DNA of 64,000 nt from Trichoderma breve. Its lineage: Eukaryota > Ascomycota > Sordariomycetes > Hypocreales > Hypocreaceae. This document shows positions 33,137 to 44,992 of the stretch, piece after piece; the stretch's first letter is position 1; each line of letters begins with the position of its first letter. The position numbers were made by a program, and so were the translations under genes. The notes under the pieces were generated by a model that saw nothing but the letters and a program-made list of their open reading frames with translations, was not told the origin of the DNA and searched no databases. The stretch lies in NCBI RefSeq assembly GCF_028502605.1, contig NC_079235.1, positions 1 through 64,000 of the forward strand, read 5' to 3'.

Positions 33137-34264
33137 TCAAGTAGTGTCGAAAGCGTTGGGTGGAACAATCTCAGTTACACCTTTGCATGCGACAAGGAGT
33201 AGTTTGGCAAACTCATCAATCTCCCCCAGTCTTCCATTTTCCCACTCTTGGACAAATTCGTAGTAAGTGACGATTTCCCTGGTATCAATTTGGCTCTCTG
33301 ATTGTAAGCCACTCCGGTGTACCCCCAGCGGCAGGCGGAGCGAGACGGGTAGATTCACGAGGTCACAAATAACATGACAGCTCTTATATTGCAGCACGCG
33401 ATTGATGCCACGAAGCAGGTATGATATCACGACCGCCCGACGTGCCGCCTCGCGGTGACACTCTGCCACTCTATCTGTCGGAGTCCCACTAGGGTCAAGA
33501 CACTGGGACTGTAGCGCGATGGTCGCCCGTTCTAACACACCCTCTTGTTTCTCGGCCAGAGCCCGCAATTGCGCGTCCCCACCAAAGAACATCAAAATAT
33601 AGTAGAGCAAAAGGGCCTGTAGCGCGGCTAATTGCTGCTCAAATGAGCTGTGCGGAATTGCTGTCGCTACTTTACAAACTTCGGCAACCAGAATCCGCTG
33701 AAACATACCATTGGTCGCATCTGTGCGAGCCAAGTAGGCTGCACAGACGCTAAATGCGGTTGTCACGATGTATGACATTGAGCCCGATTTGCCAATGAAA
33801 GGGTTTTCGCCAGTCTGAACGAACTGATTGGCAAATGACAAGAGCATCTGGGCACAAAAGCTCCAGGAACGTGTGTCATCCAGGCGCGGCCAGAGATCCA
33901 AGACTCTCATTTGCGCAAGAGCTGGAAATTCAAATAAGAGACTAAATTTGGGGTCGTCAATGCCGGGGAGGCCGGCCAGTTCCAGCAGAGCATAGTCAAA
34001 CGACTGCATCGCCACCGAGTCGGCGATGCCCAACGGTTGTGATTGCGGAGGGACGCCCGGGTCAGTGACATAGCTGCCCGTAGAACGAGGTAGCCTGACA
34101 GGCTGTCTCGTATTCCAATCCGAATTGGTCCGATGAGAAGGTGGAAAAGCATAATGACAGTCTAAAGACCGCTGCGAGCACCGCTCGCACTTTGGAGTAT
34201 CCCTGCTGCATCGCCGTTTAGCTGCAATGCAAGAGTTACAAGATGTCTTGAGAAGCGACGGCAT
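33137..34264 (-). CDS. Zn2Cys6 transcription factor, small
   Basis: A single exon gives 375 residues. The zinc cluster is at the very N-terminus: SCNSCIAAKRRCSRDTPKC then ERCSQRSLDC, a full Cx2Cx6Cx6Cx2Cx6C. It is followed by a Pro/Arg linker and a helical region (DYALLELAGLPG...LQALLLYYILMFFGGDAQLRALAEKQEGVLERA) seen in short cluster-associated regulators. It lies between the SnoaL-like gene and CYP51. Confidence 0.88.
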   Translation of the reverse strand: MPSLLKTSCNSCIAAKRRCSRDTPKCERCSQRSLDCHYAFPPSHRTNSDWNTRQPVRLPRSTGSYVTDPGVPPQSQPLGIADSVAMQSFDYALLELAGLPGIDDPKFSLLFEFPALAQMRVLDLWPRLDDTRSWSFCAQMLLSFANQFVQTGENPFIGKSGSMSYIVTTAFSVCAAYLARTDATNGMFQRILVAEVCKVATAIPHSSFEQQLAALQALLLYYILMFFGGDAQLRALAEKQEGVLERATIALQSQCLDPSGTPTDRVAECHREAARRAVVISYLLRGINRVLQYKSCHVICDLVNLPVSLRLPLGVHRSGLQSESQIDTREIVTYYEFVQEWENGRLGEIDEFAKLLLVACKGVTEIVPPNAFDTT

Positions 34265-34700
34265 AGTTTGATGGACTCATTTATATCGCTCGTCGTTGTA
34301 GTGGCACGCGCCTGCACATTTGACGTGGGCCAAGAGATTGTAGAACGACATTCGGCTTGCCGTCGAATTTACAATCACCGGAGGGGTGAAATAGTAGAAC
34401 AAACAGCACGGCCTATCTCATACAATTTTTATATGGCAGACCAGCGGTATTTACCAAATCAAAAGGCAGTGATGACTAATGGAATTTCAGCCAGCGTTGA
34501 TTGTTAATTCATATACTCGTGCTAACTCCCACACCCATTAATAGCCCAGTTGCTTGTAACGTTTTCGAATACGAATACGAGCCCAAGTCACCTGCAACGC
34601 CGACGCCGCCAGTGAAATTCTGAGACAAGAGTGCTTTAAAATCCAGCTTCCTTGAAGCATTTGAGAGGCTTAGACTATAGGTGACGACTCTTTTTTATCT
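34265..34700. other. Gene-free stretch
   Basis: 436 bp between the promoter of the regulator and the 3' end of CYP51. No gene is seen. Confidence 0.3.
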
Positions 34701-36348
34701 TTACGACGATGACCATCCATCTACTACTTGACGTCGGCGTTCCCAGCAAACTAAAGCTGGCTGCATTGGTCGAGAGAACAAAGATGAATAGTCCGTCTTG
34801 GGAACAGCCTTGCCTTCGTCCGACAAGTAGAATCGAAAGGAACGCACCATGGTGGCTACGATGACGCTGAGATTTACATATGCAAACTTCTCACCAATAC
34901 ACCGGTGCCGACCAGCGCCGAATGGTAAATATGGGCTCCTGGTTCCTTTGGATATGAACGGCTCTTCCATATCAGTCTTGGCATTCTCGTCCATTTCTCG
35001 ATGTTCCCATCGATGCGGGTTCCACTCTGTAGCACCAGGGAAGAACTCGTCGCTCAGTGCGGTTACCAGAGGCGATGCGAGCAGGACCTTGTCTGGTGTA
35101 ATGACATAGCCAGTTCCGGGAACTTCGATCGGCCGCTTGACTTTTCGCATGACGGAGTGAATTGACGAGTGGACTCGCAATGTTTCCCTGACCACATTGC
35201 GCAGCAGTGGCAGCTCATTCAGATCAGAGTACTGGAGCGGCGCGAGCCTCCCACCGCGGCCGAGTTTTGACAATTGCTCTTCATATAGTTGCTCCGCTAT
35301 ATCTGGGCGTGACGCTAGCCTGAGAATTGTCCACGAGCTAGCCGAAGATGAGGTATGCTGCCCAGCCATCAGCAGTGTGATCATCATATGTGCTATTTCC
35401 TTGTCGGGAACTGGTGTGCCATTCTTGTAAGTACAGTTCATCAGGTTCCATATCATGTCGGATCCCTCTTTTAGTCCGCTTCTTCGGCGACTCTCTATGA
35501 TATCCATGTATATGGTCCTCATCGTGGCATGTGCGGCGTCCCTCTTGCGATTCTGTGGAAGTGGCGCCCATGGCATTAAGAAGTTGATTGGCTGGAACCC
35601 CATATCAAGGTCATGGTATAATGTAGCAAATTCGGCAGTCAACTTGTCACGGACTTCCTGTCCTTGGAGAGCTCGAGACGCAGTGAAAATCGTGATTTCT
35701 GCTAAGCATTTAGAGACATCGATGGTGCCGGACTGTCCCTGAAATGACGGCTCGGTTCCAATATAGTTAACCACCTCTTGCTCAATAAGCGGAACGTGAC
35801 ACTCAAGGGCTCTTTGCGTCAAGCCGAATTTGACAAACTTTTTTTGCTCCATGAGTTTCGAGTTTGGGCAATCGTATACGACGTCGGAGCCGAAAACTGG
35901 CGTTGTCAACGGGGAATAGATTTCCTCGGCATTGAGATCCTCCTGTTTGCCATTGAGAATAAAATCGTTTCCGTCAATACCGAAATAACATGTGATTTTC
36001 TTGCCGAGAAAGATAAATGTAAAGACATCCCCGTACTTTCAACTTGTCAGCATACCTGTTTTCTTACGGGGTGGCATCTTGAACATTGATGCGCTTGCTT
36101 ACTTTGGCTCGGCACCTAGCAAAAAAGGCGGGAGGATCCATCCCGTACGACACCGCATTTCCGAGAAGAGGGACAATGTGGAATACAGTAGGCGGTTCTT
36201 TTCTGTTTTGTGGAAGTGCCTGTCGGAGGAGGTTGATAGCGACGAGAGCGCCGAAACTCCCAAAGATCAAGATGATGAAGCTCAGCGGCCCGTCCATTGT
36301 TTCAATAACGGTGTCCTGTCTAAAATTCGAGATAACAGTTGGAGTCAA
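34701..36348 (-). CDS. CYP51: Sterol 14-alpha-demethylase, cytochrome P450 family 51
   Basis: Two exons (36348-36103 and 36035-34701) give about 526 residues, the usual fungal length. There is an N-terminal membrane anchor ([18 protein letters not shown]). The B-C region [19 protein letters not shown] is strongly CYP51-like. The I-helix reads MAGQHTSSS with the CYP51-type His-Thr pair, the K-helix has ETLR, and the haem loop is [11 protein letters not shown] with Cys461. Known CYP51 enzymes remove the 14-alpha-methyl of lanosterol or eburicol in the ER during ergosterol synthesis, and they are azole targets. All key residues seem intact. The accessory setting suggests that it may be an extra paralogue. 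Confidence 0.93.
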
Positions 36349-36687
36349 AAGCTGGAGACATGCATGTAACTCGCTGTACGCTGGGTATAGAGCTTATTTT
36401 ATATTATTTCTCATCGCACTCCTGTGTCTCGGCCGACAGACCCTCTCTTGACAACGGACAGATATGGGCCCCTACATTTTACGATCAGTACAACATCCAC
36501 TGCTCGTATTCGCATAGAAAAACACTTCGTATTGAGTTGCTTCACCGTTGAAGCATAAGCGTAATAGGAATATAGGTAATAATTCTTTCTTTATGCAGCA
36601 ATCAGTCAGACTAGCGGTATGATACCTTTCACATTCCGGCATGTCCTCGAGCAGCGTTTAACTTGTTGAGTTGTAAGTATTTGACTC
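36349..36687. other. Gene-free stretch
   Basis: 339 bp upstream of CYP51 and downstream of the dehydrogenase. No sterol-response element is obvious by eye. Confidence 0.3.
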
Positions 36688-37542
36688 TTAGAAGCCGTTT
36701 TTAAATCCGTCTATGGTAGTCAAAAGAAGATTCTGCTCCAATATTTCCGTCTTTTTTGCCTTCAGTTTGTCTATATCCCACTCCGCCCATACAAATCTTC
36801 CGCTATGAAAATCTGCTTCTTCAGATATGAGCCATGCCAAGAATTGCCCTGTAACTACCCCGTCGGTCATTCCATCCCTTGGTACAGGTGATTTAGACTT
36901 GACAAAACCATCTGACTGTATGTTTCCGCGATGGATATTAATAAACCGGACTTCAGGGTGCTCGAATCGAATACTCTCAAAAATTCGAACTTGTCCTATC
37001 TTACTTCCATTATACCCCGAGAAACCTACTAAGGGAAATCGCATATGAGCACCCATGCTTGTCACATTAAGAACAACAGCAGTCTTTCCTTTAGGCTTAT
37101 TTCAAAGAAATTGCTGCGTTACAATTGCTGTGCCAAGAATGTTGGTCTCAAAGCCGGTCCACCAAGCTTTCAGATTCTGCTCAACGAACGGGCCATCATC
37201 TGAAAAAGTACCTGCGTTATTTATCAGAATACCAGGTGCGCCAAATGACTCGAAGACTGCGTGAATAGCTTCCTCATCCGTAATATCAGCCGTGAAAGCC
37301 TCAAAAGTTGTTCCAGTATAGGCTTTTGAAAATTTATCTCGTGCCGCAAAAATTCTAGGCTCATCTCGGCCAATAAGGCCTATCCGCTCAGCTCCGGCAA
37401 TTGCCATCCGATGGGTGATGTGTTCACCAACTCCACGGCCGGCGCCAGTAATGAGTATGACCTTGCCAGCCAACGGGTTTGCCGAGATCGCATTAACAAG
37501 CGCTGCATAAGGTGACTTGTGAATTTCAGCAAACGATGCCAT
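36688..37542 (-). pseudogene. Short-chain dehydrogenase/reductase with an in-frame TGA
   Basis: One continuous frame of 284 codons from MASFAEIHKSPYAAL holds a normal SDR: KVILITGAGRGVGEH (cofactor loop), ADITDEEAI, ILINNAGTF, and the active-site YNGSK preceded by LNVTSMG. Codon 147 (37104-37102) is TGA between VTQQFL and NKPKGKTAVV. Relatives carry an ordinary residue there, so CGA to TGA is a likely single change. No donor or acceptor can remove it. The rest shows no decay, so the break is recent, or the stop is a sequencing error or is read through. It sits directly upstream of CYP51 on the same strand. Confidence 0.82.
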
Positions 37543-39112
37543 TTTGATATGATGATCTTTCGGTGAGGACGGAGGAGGCAAGGTACACCAATAGGACAGC
37601 CGCGACTCTGTATGTTTCGATAATAATGATAAATGTGTTGAAGCCCACATAAGCGAAATAGGCTATTTTATATTGTAATTCTTCCCATATCCACACTACG
37701 ATGCTGTGAATGATGGTGAAGCTTACAAATCTGAATCCTATGAACTTCTTATGTCTCTCATGAGCTGGAACTCTGCTACTTATCCTTGCTGAGCTCCATA
37801 CCTGCTCTGCTCATGCCTGAATCAATATGGCTGTGTTCAGCCGCTAGTCTCGAGTTCAACTAGAGTCCTCAGTACTCGTATTCGTTGAATCAAGCTCTCA
37901 ACACGTGGCAGGCCGTTGCTGGCTAACCAGTCTGTGGATCTGTACGGTACACCATCTCTTCCGTGTAGCAATATGATAGGATCCGGAATATGAGCAAGCC
38001 CGATTATTAGAAGAAGTCCATGAGCATAGGTGTTTGGCAGATATACAAAGACATCGTACAGACTAGTGTCTGATCTTTATTCATTACCAAGTAGTGACCA
38101 GAAAACCAGGTAACCCGAGAGTTTTGAACACGCAAGATGATAACTATACACACATAAGAGCGTTAACTAGTTCACTCAAATAGTATTCTTAATGTTATTT
38201 TGTGTGCGAATATTCATTTGCAGTCTCTCTTTTTTGGATGACCGCTTGAGCATTTACTGTGTCTCTAAATGATTGGAGCGAATACTGAATGTAGGCTTAG
38301 CGCATGGCGGAGAGTTCCACCAAAGAATCCCAAGGGATCTCTGGATGGATGTCAAATTGGGGCTTGCTGGCCTAGCTCCACATCTTTCCGCAAGCCAAAT
38401 GTGCCAGACTCCGCAACTGTCCACAAATCCACTGGGGTTGCAGTTAGCGATGGCTCCGGTCCGCTCGAATTCGTATCGTCCCGAACTTTCCATGCTAAAT
38501 AAACACTATGTTATACATGGTAGCCTCGCGAGGCCTTATACAACTGTGTCATGCCAGACTATGCATGCTACATGACCAATAGCAGAGTATAGCGACTTAT
38601 CCGAAGGTTTCTACAACCACAGTGGTGATACCTACGACTCAGTCAATGCCCCGAATTTTCGTGGCAATATTTGCCGTTGCCGAGACTTCATCACACTTCC
38701 TCTGTGCCTATGCCATATGTATGCTTCCCAAATTCTTGCAGATGCTTCGTCCCGTACCCACGGATCTCCTCACAGGCCCCTCTTTCTCCGGAGAGGATCC
38801 ACCTGGCTCTAGGTGTCACATTATGGCGAGGTCCTGAAGCGCAGTGTAGTTACAACAGGGGGGCTCTGTAGATGCCAAAGAAGACATGCTACACGACTCT
38901 CAAAGATACAGCTTAAGCTTCTAACTGAACTTCGGATATGCCCAAGGGTGGCGAGATGCTGCTATATTCTGCATTAACGAAAGTTCGACAGGCCCTTTAG
39001 TCTATCATAACGAATCAAAATCCGCGCAAGAGCTTCAGTCCACCGTTTCCCCTGCATGAAAAGCCTACACATGTTGCTCCGCGTCGTTGCACATACTTCC
39101 AGGATCCAATTA
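37543..39112. other. Gene-free stretch of about 1.6 kb
   Basis: Open frames on both strands around 38254-38575 overlap each other and match no family I know. There is no repeat or RNA gene that I can support. Confidence 0.35.
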
Positions 39113-40060
39113 TTACATCTCGGCGTATGCAGCCCGCGTGCCCTTTAATCCAGCGATGCCCAGGTCTTCCTTGGTCAGGATAACGTCTTCGCCCGAGAAA
39201 CTCTTCTCCTTAGCCCACTCAGCGTATTCATGCATCCTATCCATTGCTTTGCCCCATTTGGGCCACAGGCTGTAATATGTCTCCTTGTCTACCTGCACGT
39301 ATTCTGCTTCGACGCCGTGCACCTCTGCCCATGTCGCAAGCATCTCTCCAGCCGTCATAACATCGGTCATGGCATACACGAATTTGCCGCCAAGTGTCTT
39401 GTCGGATTGCTCGATGATTGCTCTCGTGAAAAGGCCGACATTAACCGTCGCATCACCAACAAGTGGGAATTGTACTGATGCTGGACTTGGTTGGAGCTGG
39501 ATGTACTTCTTCTCCCCGGCCGTTGGAATTGGAAACGGACGATAAAATGGGTAGTTCATATTAGAAGCATAGACGGGGACCCAGAGAAATGTCGTCTTAG
39601 GGAGTAACACCGGATCCGACTTGATAAAGTCGTTGACCCTGTTCTTGCTCACATAATGGGGGATTGCGAATTTGCCTCCACTAATTCGATCTGTGTTGGG
39701 AAGAGTCGACCAGACGAGGTGCTCCAGTGTTGGTGTCACAGCTGCAGCTTTGGCAATGTTGATTCCGTGTCTTGTCTCAATCTCGGTAGCCTGTGCGGCA
39801 TCGTACTTCATAAAAGGCTCAAAAAAGTTTGTGGCCGCGAAAATAACCGATGTCCCAGAAAAGGCTGCCTGAAGCGCAGTAACATCGTCGAGGTTAGCCT
39901 CAACAATACGAACCCCCTGTAATGCGAGTTTCTTGGCTGCTTCGCTTTGGCTATTACGGGTGATGGCTGTAAGTGAGTAGGCGGGGTCTTTCACCAGAGC
40001 TCTGATGACAGACCCGCCCTGAATGCCTGTGGCGCCAATAACCGTGATTTGCCTGGTCAT
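39113..40060 (-). CDS. NmrA-like NAD(P)-binding protein
   Basis: A single exon gives 315 residues. The N-terminal dinucleotide motif ITVIGATGIQGGSVIRAL (GxxGxxG) is followed by AITRNSQSEAAKKLALQGVRIVEANLDD, typical of the NmrA/HSCARG branch of atypical short-chain dehydrogenases. ATNFFEPFMKYDAAQATEIETRHGINIAKAA and LEHLVWSTLPN also fit. Members sense redox state or act as reductases (isoflavone-reductase type). There is no signal peptide. It could act as a regulator or as a tailoring reductase beside CYP51. Confidence 0.9.
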   Translation of the reverse strand: MTRQITVIGATGIQGGSVIRALVKDPAYSLTAITRNSQSEAAKKLALQGVRIVEANLDDVTALQAAFSGTSVIFAATNFFEPFMKYDAAQATEIETRHGINIAKAAAVTPTLEHLVWSTLPNTDRISGGKFAIPHYVSKNRVNDFIKSDPVLLPKTTFLWVPVYASNMNYPFYRPFPIPTAGEKKYIQLQPSPASVQFPLVGDATVNVGLFTRAIIEQSDKTLGGKFVYAMTDVMTAGEMLATWAEVHGVEAEYVQVDKETYYSLWPKWGKAMDRMHEYAEWAKEKSFSGEDVILTKEDLGIAGLKGTRAAYAEM

Positions 40061-40976
40061 GATGCTGGTTTCCGGTGGTCAATTGAATCAAGAATAGTAT
40101 AACTCTTGATGTGAATGGTAGATTTGAGTAAACCGGATAGTGAATCGACTTTACGAATAGTTCGCGATATACCAACATATATGCGTTGCGCGCTTGCTAT
40201 TACGACAGTATCAATTAATATCTATTTACACACCGGCTCTCTTGATCCTATTCCATGACTTACAAATTGCTATTGTATCTCTGATTTGTAATGATAATCC
40301 ATAATGTAATACTCTACAGAAGAAATCAACTACGTGTAAATCGATCCACATACATCCGCAGCCAGCTGTGTTCTTTTGTTGCAGTGCTGAAACCTCATTG
40401 TAGATTGGTTCCCGCACTGATTTTGGCCATTCGTTAGGGACTTTACTGAGGTATGAACGCCGGGATTGCCGGAGCAGCGGACAATCTTCGCGTGTACTAA
40501 CACGCCGAAGATGTCTGCACCATAAACCTCGTTTAAACGTAGATTAGCAAGTACCAAGCCGCATGTCGTAACTCTGTTAAACAGCTTAGTATTCAAGTGG
40601 CATACTATACCCGACTTCCTTACGTACAATCAAGACCTAATCGCAGAACCATTTTTTTATCGTTGCGGAACGAGTGGTTAGCCTTTGGCATTCGCTTACA
40701 ACATGCGTCACAAGATAATAAACCTGTGCTAGCGTGAATCCCGCAGCGGAGAGAAGTGGCTCTGTGCGGAAAGAGACGGGGCCAGGGATATCGATCAAGT
40801 CTACGACTTCGATGACTTCGATATCCTTTCATAGCAGGTCTGCAGAGGCCTCCGAGCTTTCAGTATATTAAAGCGGACTGCGTACTATAATTTTTGAAAA
40901 GTGAAGATTAACTCGGATCTTATACATTTTTTGTCCCAGAAAATAGAGACTATTCAATCTGTTACTCTTTTTTGCT
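40061..40976. other. Gene-free stretch, divergent promoters
   Basis: 916 bp between the divergent NmrA-like and ABM-like genes. No supported coding sequence. Confidence 0.3.
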
Positions 40977-41744
40977 ATGGCGATTACGGAACTTATTTTC
41001 CCCAAGCTGAAGCTTGACCAGGCCTTGCTCAAAACGTTTGCCGAGACACTCCCAGCCGCCGCAAAAGAAACATTCTCAGGCCTTCCGGGCTTAACAAGTT
41101 ACTACAGGGGGAAAGTCATTGAAGCACGGAATGTTTCACAGGCCACAGACCTTGATCACAGTGGTTTAGTTATGGTTTTAGGTACGTCGTGTACTAATCT
41201 AGAACTGATATATGCGGTGTCATTCTGCCAGACAAGGCACAGGCTGATATAGTGCAGAATGGGACAAAATATCGTCATTCAATACATTCTGGGACTCGGA
41301 AAGATTTGCAGCATTTCGATCGGTAATGAAACCGTTTATGCTTAGCCCGGTCTCTCCAGAATTATATTACTCCGAAATTCCAGACTCTGGCAACACGACT
41401 GCCTGCAAATACACACAATATATCAAAGTGGATGGAGGACACAGCGAGAATAAAAGTGTAGAGAGTTCATGGGAGAAGTTGACTCAGGAGATTGGAATTG
41501 ATACCAAGTCTTTCCATGCTTGGGGTATCCAGGAAAGCGATGGCGCATTTATGGGAATGAATGGCTGGAGTAGCCTTGAGGTACGTTTCCTTCGGTCGGC
41601 TTACACTAAGGACTCTAAAATAACTGATATACACAGGACTTGAAATCGACGACTGAAAGAGATTCTGTACAAAAAGCTTTGCAAGAGTTGACTAAATATG
41701 GCCAAGTTACCACTTACATATTAGAATTAACAAAGCCATTTTAG
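40977..41744 (+). CDS. ABM-like dimeric alpha/beta-barrel protein (two ferredoxin-like units)
   Basis: Three exons (40977-41181, 41258-41580, 41637-41744) give about 211 residues. Splicing restores GLVMVLEWDKISSFNTFWDSE and SSLEDLKSTTERDS. The first half (PGLTSYYRGKVIE, then a W-D-x-F/Y strand-helix and FAAFRSVMKPFM) and the second half (SWEKLTQEIG...AWGIQESDGAFMGMNGWSSLEDL) look like two antibiotic-biosynthesis-monooxygenase-type units. Such proteins are small cofactor-free oxygenases, cyclases or stress proteins. The assignment is by fold pattern only. Confidence 0.7.
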
Positions 41745-42113
41745 TTATTATAAGTTAGCCTTTCGCCTGAGTAGTGTTACGGAGTGATGTATGGAGTAGC
41801 GGTACTTTTTGTAACAAGACCCAGTTGTGTTTTTCAGAAACTCAGCTAGAGAAGGAGACTTGCTGGGTTGACACTACAGTAATATGATTTATTAATAATA
41901 CTATTACTTAGGTATTTACCATTTTAAGTATGCCACCGATATGAATCTTCCCTTTGAAGTAGTTTTGCTTTTGTGTAAAAAAAAAGAAGGAAAAAAAAAT
42001 ACACTAGCTTATAGGGCCCCGTTCGTTATAGTTAGTAATGACTGGAACCATCCATTTTACTACTCCCAAACCATCCACTTCATCACCAATGTTCCGTCAG
42101 CGACACTGTTACA
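41745..42113. other. Gene-free stretch
   Basis: 369 bp with an A-rich run near 41980-42000 (poly-A with G). No gene is seen. Confidence 0.3.
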
Positions 42114-44144
42114 ATGGTTGGAAAGCAGACCTTACGTTACCCAGCACCCATGAAGCGTAAGACGATCTCGATACAGAGACACACCGCAAATCGGGTCACT
42201 CGTCGAAAGACGAACTACCCCCAAAAACGCGTCTCTATCGCCTGTGAAGTCTGTCGCTCGAGGAAGACTCGATGCGATGCGGCGCAGCCAACATGTTCGT
42301 TTTGTGCCCAGACCGGGGCGCTGTGTGAATACAGAAGCTCTCAAATGCCTGAAAGGTACGAGAAAATATTTTTTCCACCTGAGCCCCCTTGCTGGGATTG
42401 CTTGAAGGCTGCAAGTAAATGAGCCTGCATATTGTAACTGTGCCGGCAAGATCATCGCGAAAGACGACTCTGTCTACCCATTGAGTCTAGCATCCCTTTC
42501 CATGCTGACGGTTCCGCTAGTTCCGAAACGCATCTTGTACAGGATTCTGATCATGAGCTCTTCACTCGTCTAGATCGGATTGAAGGGCTTTTGCTAGAAG
42601 CAAAGTCTCATCGTTCCGCTCTAACCAAATCTCACCTCGCTGATCAGCCTTATGCTCCCCTAGATTACCAATTTCCAACTTTATCTAGCCGATTAGCGGA
42701 GAAACAACCTTGTGGAGAGACTGAAAACTCGGATGTCGTTGTCTTCGGCTTTGATCTTCACTGTCTCTCAAGTTTTGGTACCAAGGAGTTCCACCAAGCA
42801 CTTCTGCCCCTCCGTGTCAACGATTTCGAGGAGAGCTTAGAACAAGAGCTCAAAGAGGGTAAGTCCCTTTTTGAAGGAGATCAAGTTGAGCTTCTCGATC
42901 TCGACCTCAGTCCTCAAAATTGTGGGCGTCTTCAACAGCTCTTTGCACGACACGTATTACCTCAGCGGCCAATATTCGATCATGAAACTTCCGCCAAGTT
43001 GGTTGCTCGCGTGGCAAGAGAAAGGCCTCTTCCAAAGACCCTTGATACGGCCCTCACGTTACTCATCTTGGCACTCGGATCCATGTCAACAGACAGCCAA
43101 AATATGTCATATGATCCAGTGACCACGCCGGGGCTTGATTACTTCCGCGCCGCCTGCCAGATTGTCGACGGCGACCGGAAGTCCAACTACACATTGCAAC
43201 ATGTCCAATGCCACATCCTTATGAGCGTCTATTTCCAGAGCTGCCTCCTACCAATCCAGGCCTTTGAATCGATCAGGGTGGCTTCCGAAAAGATCGTTCT
43301 ACTTCTCCAAATGCGTAAGCGCATCGCCTCTGATAGGTCGTACGCCAGTCTCTGCCAGCGAGCATATTGGGCCTGTTATCTCATTGAACAAGACCTGCAA
43401 ATGTATATCTCGCACAGCTCTTGCTTACTGCAGAGCATCCATGAACTAGTACCACTTCCTACCAGCGACAGCGAGGAGCCTGGCTTCTACGGATTTCTGG
43501 CTGACATTGCATTGTGTCGAATTGTCTCAAGAGCCCGAAACGGCATCTCTTGGAATAGGGCTATGCTGAAAGAACCTGTCATCGTTCGCGAAATCATCCT
43601 GCAATTGTCTGAATGGTACGCTACCTTGCCTCCACCTATCAAATTCCCTCTGCTGGACCTTTGCCAAGCCGGTGTTTTCTCCAATGGTACACTTCTTGAC
43701 ACACAACAAGCCCAACTTCGTGCAAAGTTCTTTTCTACCCATGCTCTTTTGCACTGGCCAAACGTTGTACTTTTGCTCGAAATACAATCCCCTACCACGC
43801 GACAGGCTGATGATCAAGTCAACAACGATTTATCGCACATCCTAAACGGCGCAGCTAAGGCCCTCGAGTTCGCCATCATGTCCATTTACGCGTTTGAGTC
43901 TTTATATTCGAACCCCAACCTTCTTATGGATTCAAATGGTGGTACCTTTTACGCTATTATGATATTTCTACTATCCGTTTATAATGACCCATCACTGAAG
44001 ATGGTGCAGCATCCAAGAACGATGGAGGCTCTCTGTTCAGGTTGGCATCTCTTGAGCTATTGGCCTGATAAGCCAGCAGCTGAGAGTGGCCGGGAGAAGG
44101 TGGAACGGCTGTTCAGAGAAAAGGGAATTAAGCTACCTACCTAA
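42114..44144 (+). CDS. Zn2Cys6 transcription factor
   Basis: Two exons (42114-42355 and 42491-44144) give about 631 residues. The zinc cluster is ACEVCRSRKTRC then DAAQPTCSFCAQTGALC (residues ~44-72). After the 135-nt intron a coiled stretch FTRLDRIEGLLLEAK leads to a fungal-specific domain (LDLSPQNCGRLQQLFARHVLPQRPIFDH, then ALTLLILALGSM). The layout resembles sugar or specialised-metabolite regulators. It lies upstream of the sugar transporter, on the same strand. Confidence 0.87.
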
Positions 44145-44992
44145 CATAGGAATGCGGACATGGAGTTTGCTAGAGAACTTTAGAATTCGTTGGAACTTGA
44201 TGTTCCTGGCTAGACTCGTGATGAATAAACTGCCCTAGCTGTTCGTGAAGCCAACATCGCGCGAATTGCTGCGACGCCGCGGTATATGATGAACGAATAT
44301 GTGGGATTCAGCTGTAAATCTAGACCGATTAGGCGAAGAGTAAATCCGCTTTATCAGGTGTTTACTGTACGCTTCGCTGCCAAGGGAAAATGTCAGGACT
44401 TATCGGATGCTGGAGTGGGTTCCGAACCGACACTTCGACGCTAGAATTCAGTCTAATAGATACATGGCGCTATTGAATCATCTAGTACTGAAATAGAAAG
44501 AGTATTTATAGGTGAATGACTCCGCGTTTACACCGTGCGACGAGACACAACACCTATAAACACAAGTAATCTAAATTTTACCCCTTCAAGCTAATGAGAA
44601 TAGTTTTCTACTTGAATTCTAAAGCGGTTAACCATCCCTCCACTGGGAACTACTAAAATAGGCTGAACAATTAGAATCTGATGAGATACAAGTACTGTAT
44701 GTACCAAGAAACGTCAATCTCCATGTTCTAGACTGTATGCTTCATGGGAAAAGAGAATGGGCTTGGTGAGGCATGGATACCCCATGGGGTTGTCTAGAAC
44801 TACCCCGACCGTTTGTTGAAGCAATATTCCAAGCCACTGAGCATGGAAGAACTCCACATCATAGAACCGTTTATCTTGCTTTCTCAGGATTGGAGCATAT
44901 CGTATGTGAAAAGCTGATGCTAATATATATATTACTACGTTGTGACTAACGTTGAGACGACATATTTGGCCATCCGCAGGACCTTCTTCATC
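44145..44992. other. Gene-free stretch
   Basis: 848 bp between the regulator and the sugar transporter. A minus-strand open frame (44714-45064) overlaps the transporter's first exon and is not supported. Confidence 0.35.

Noticed and set aside
38254..38575. Small genes on both strands
   Set aside because: Overlapping frames on opposite strands, no family resemblance, no splice context.
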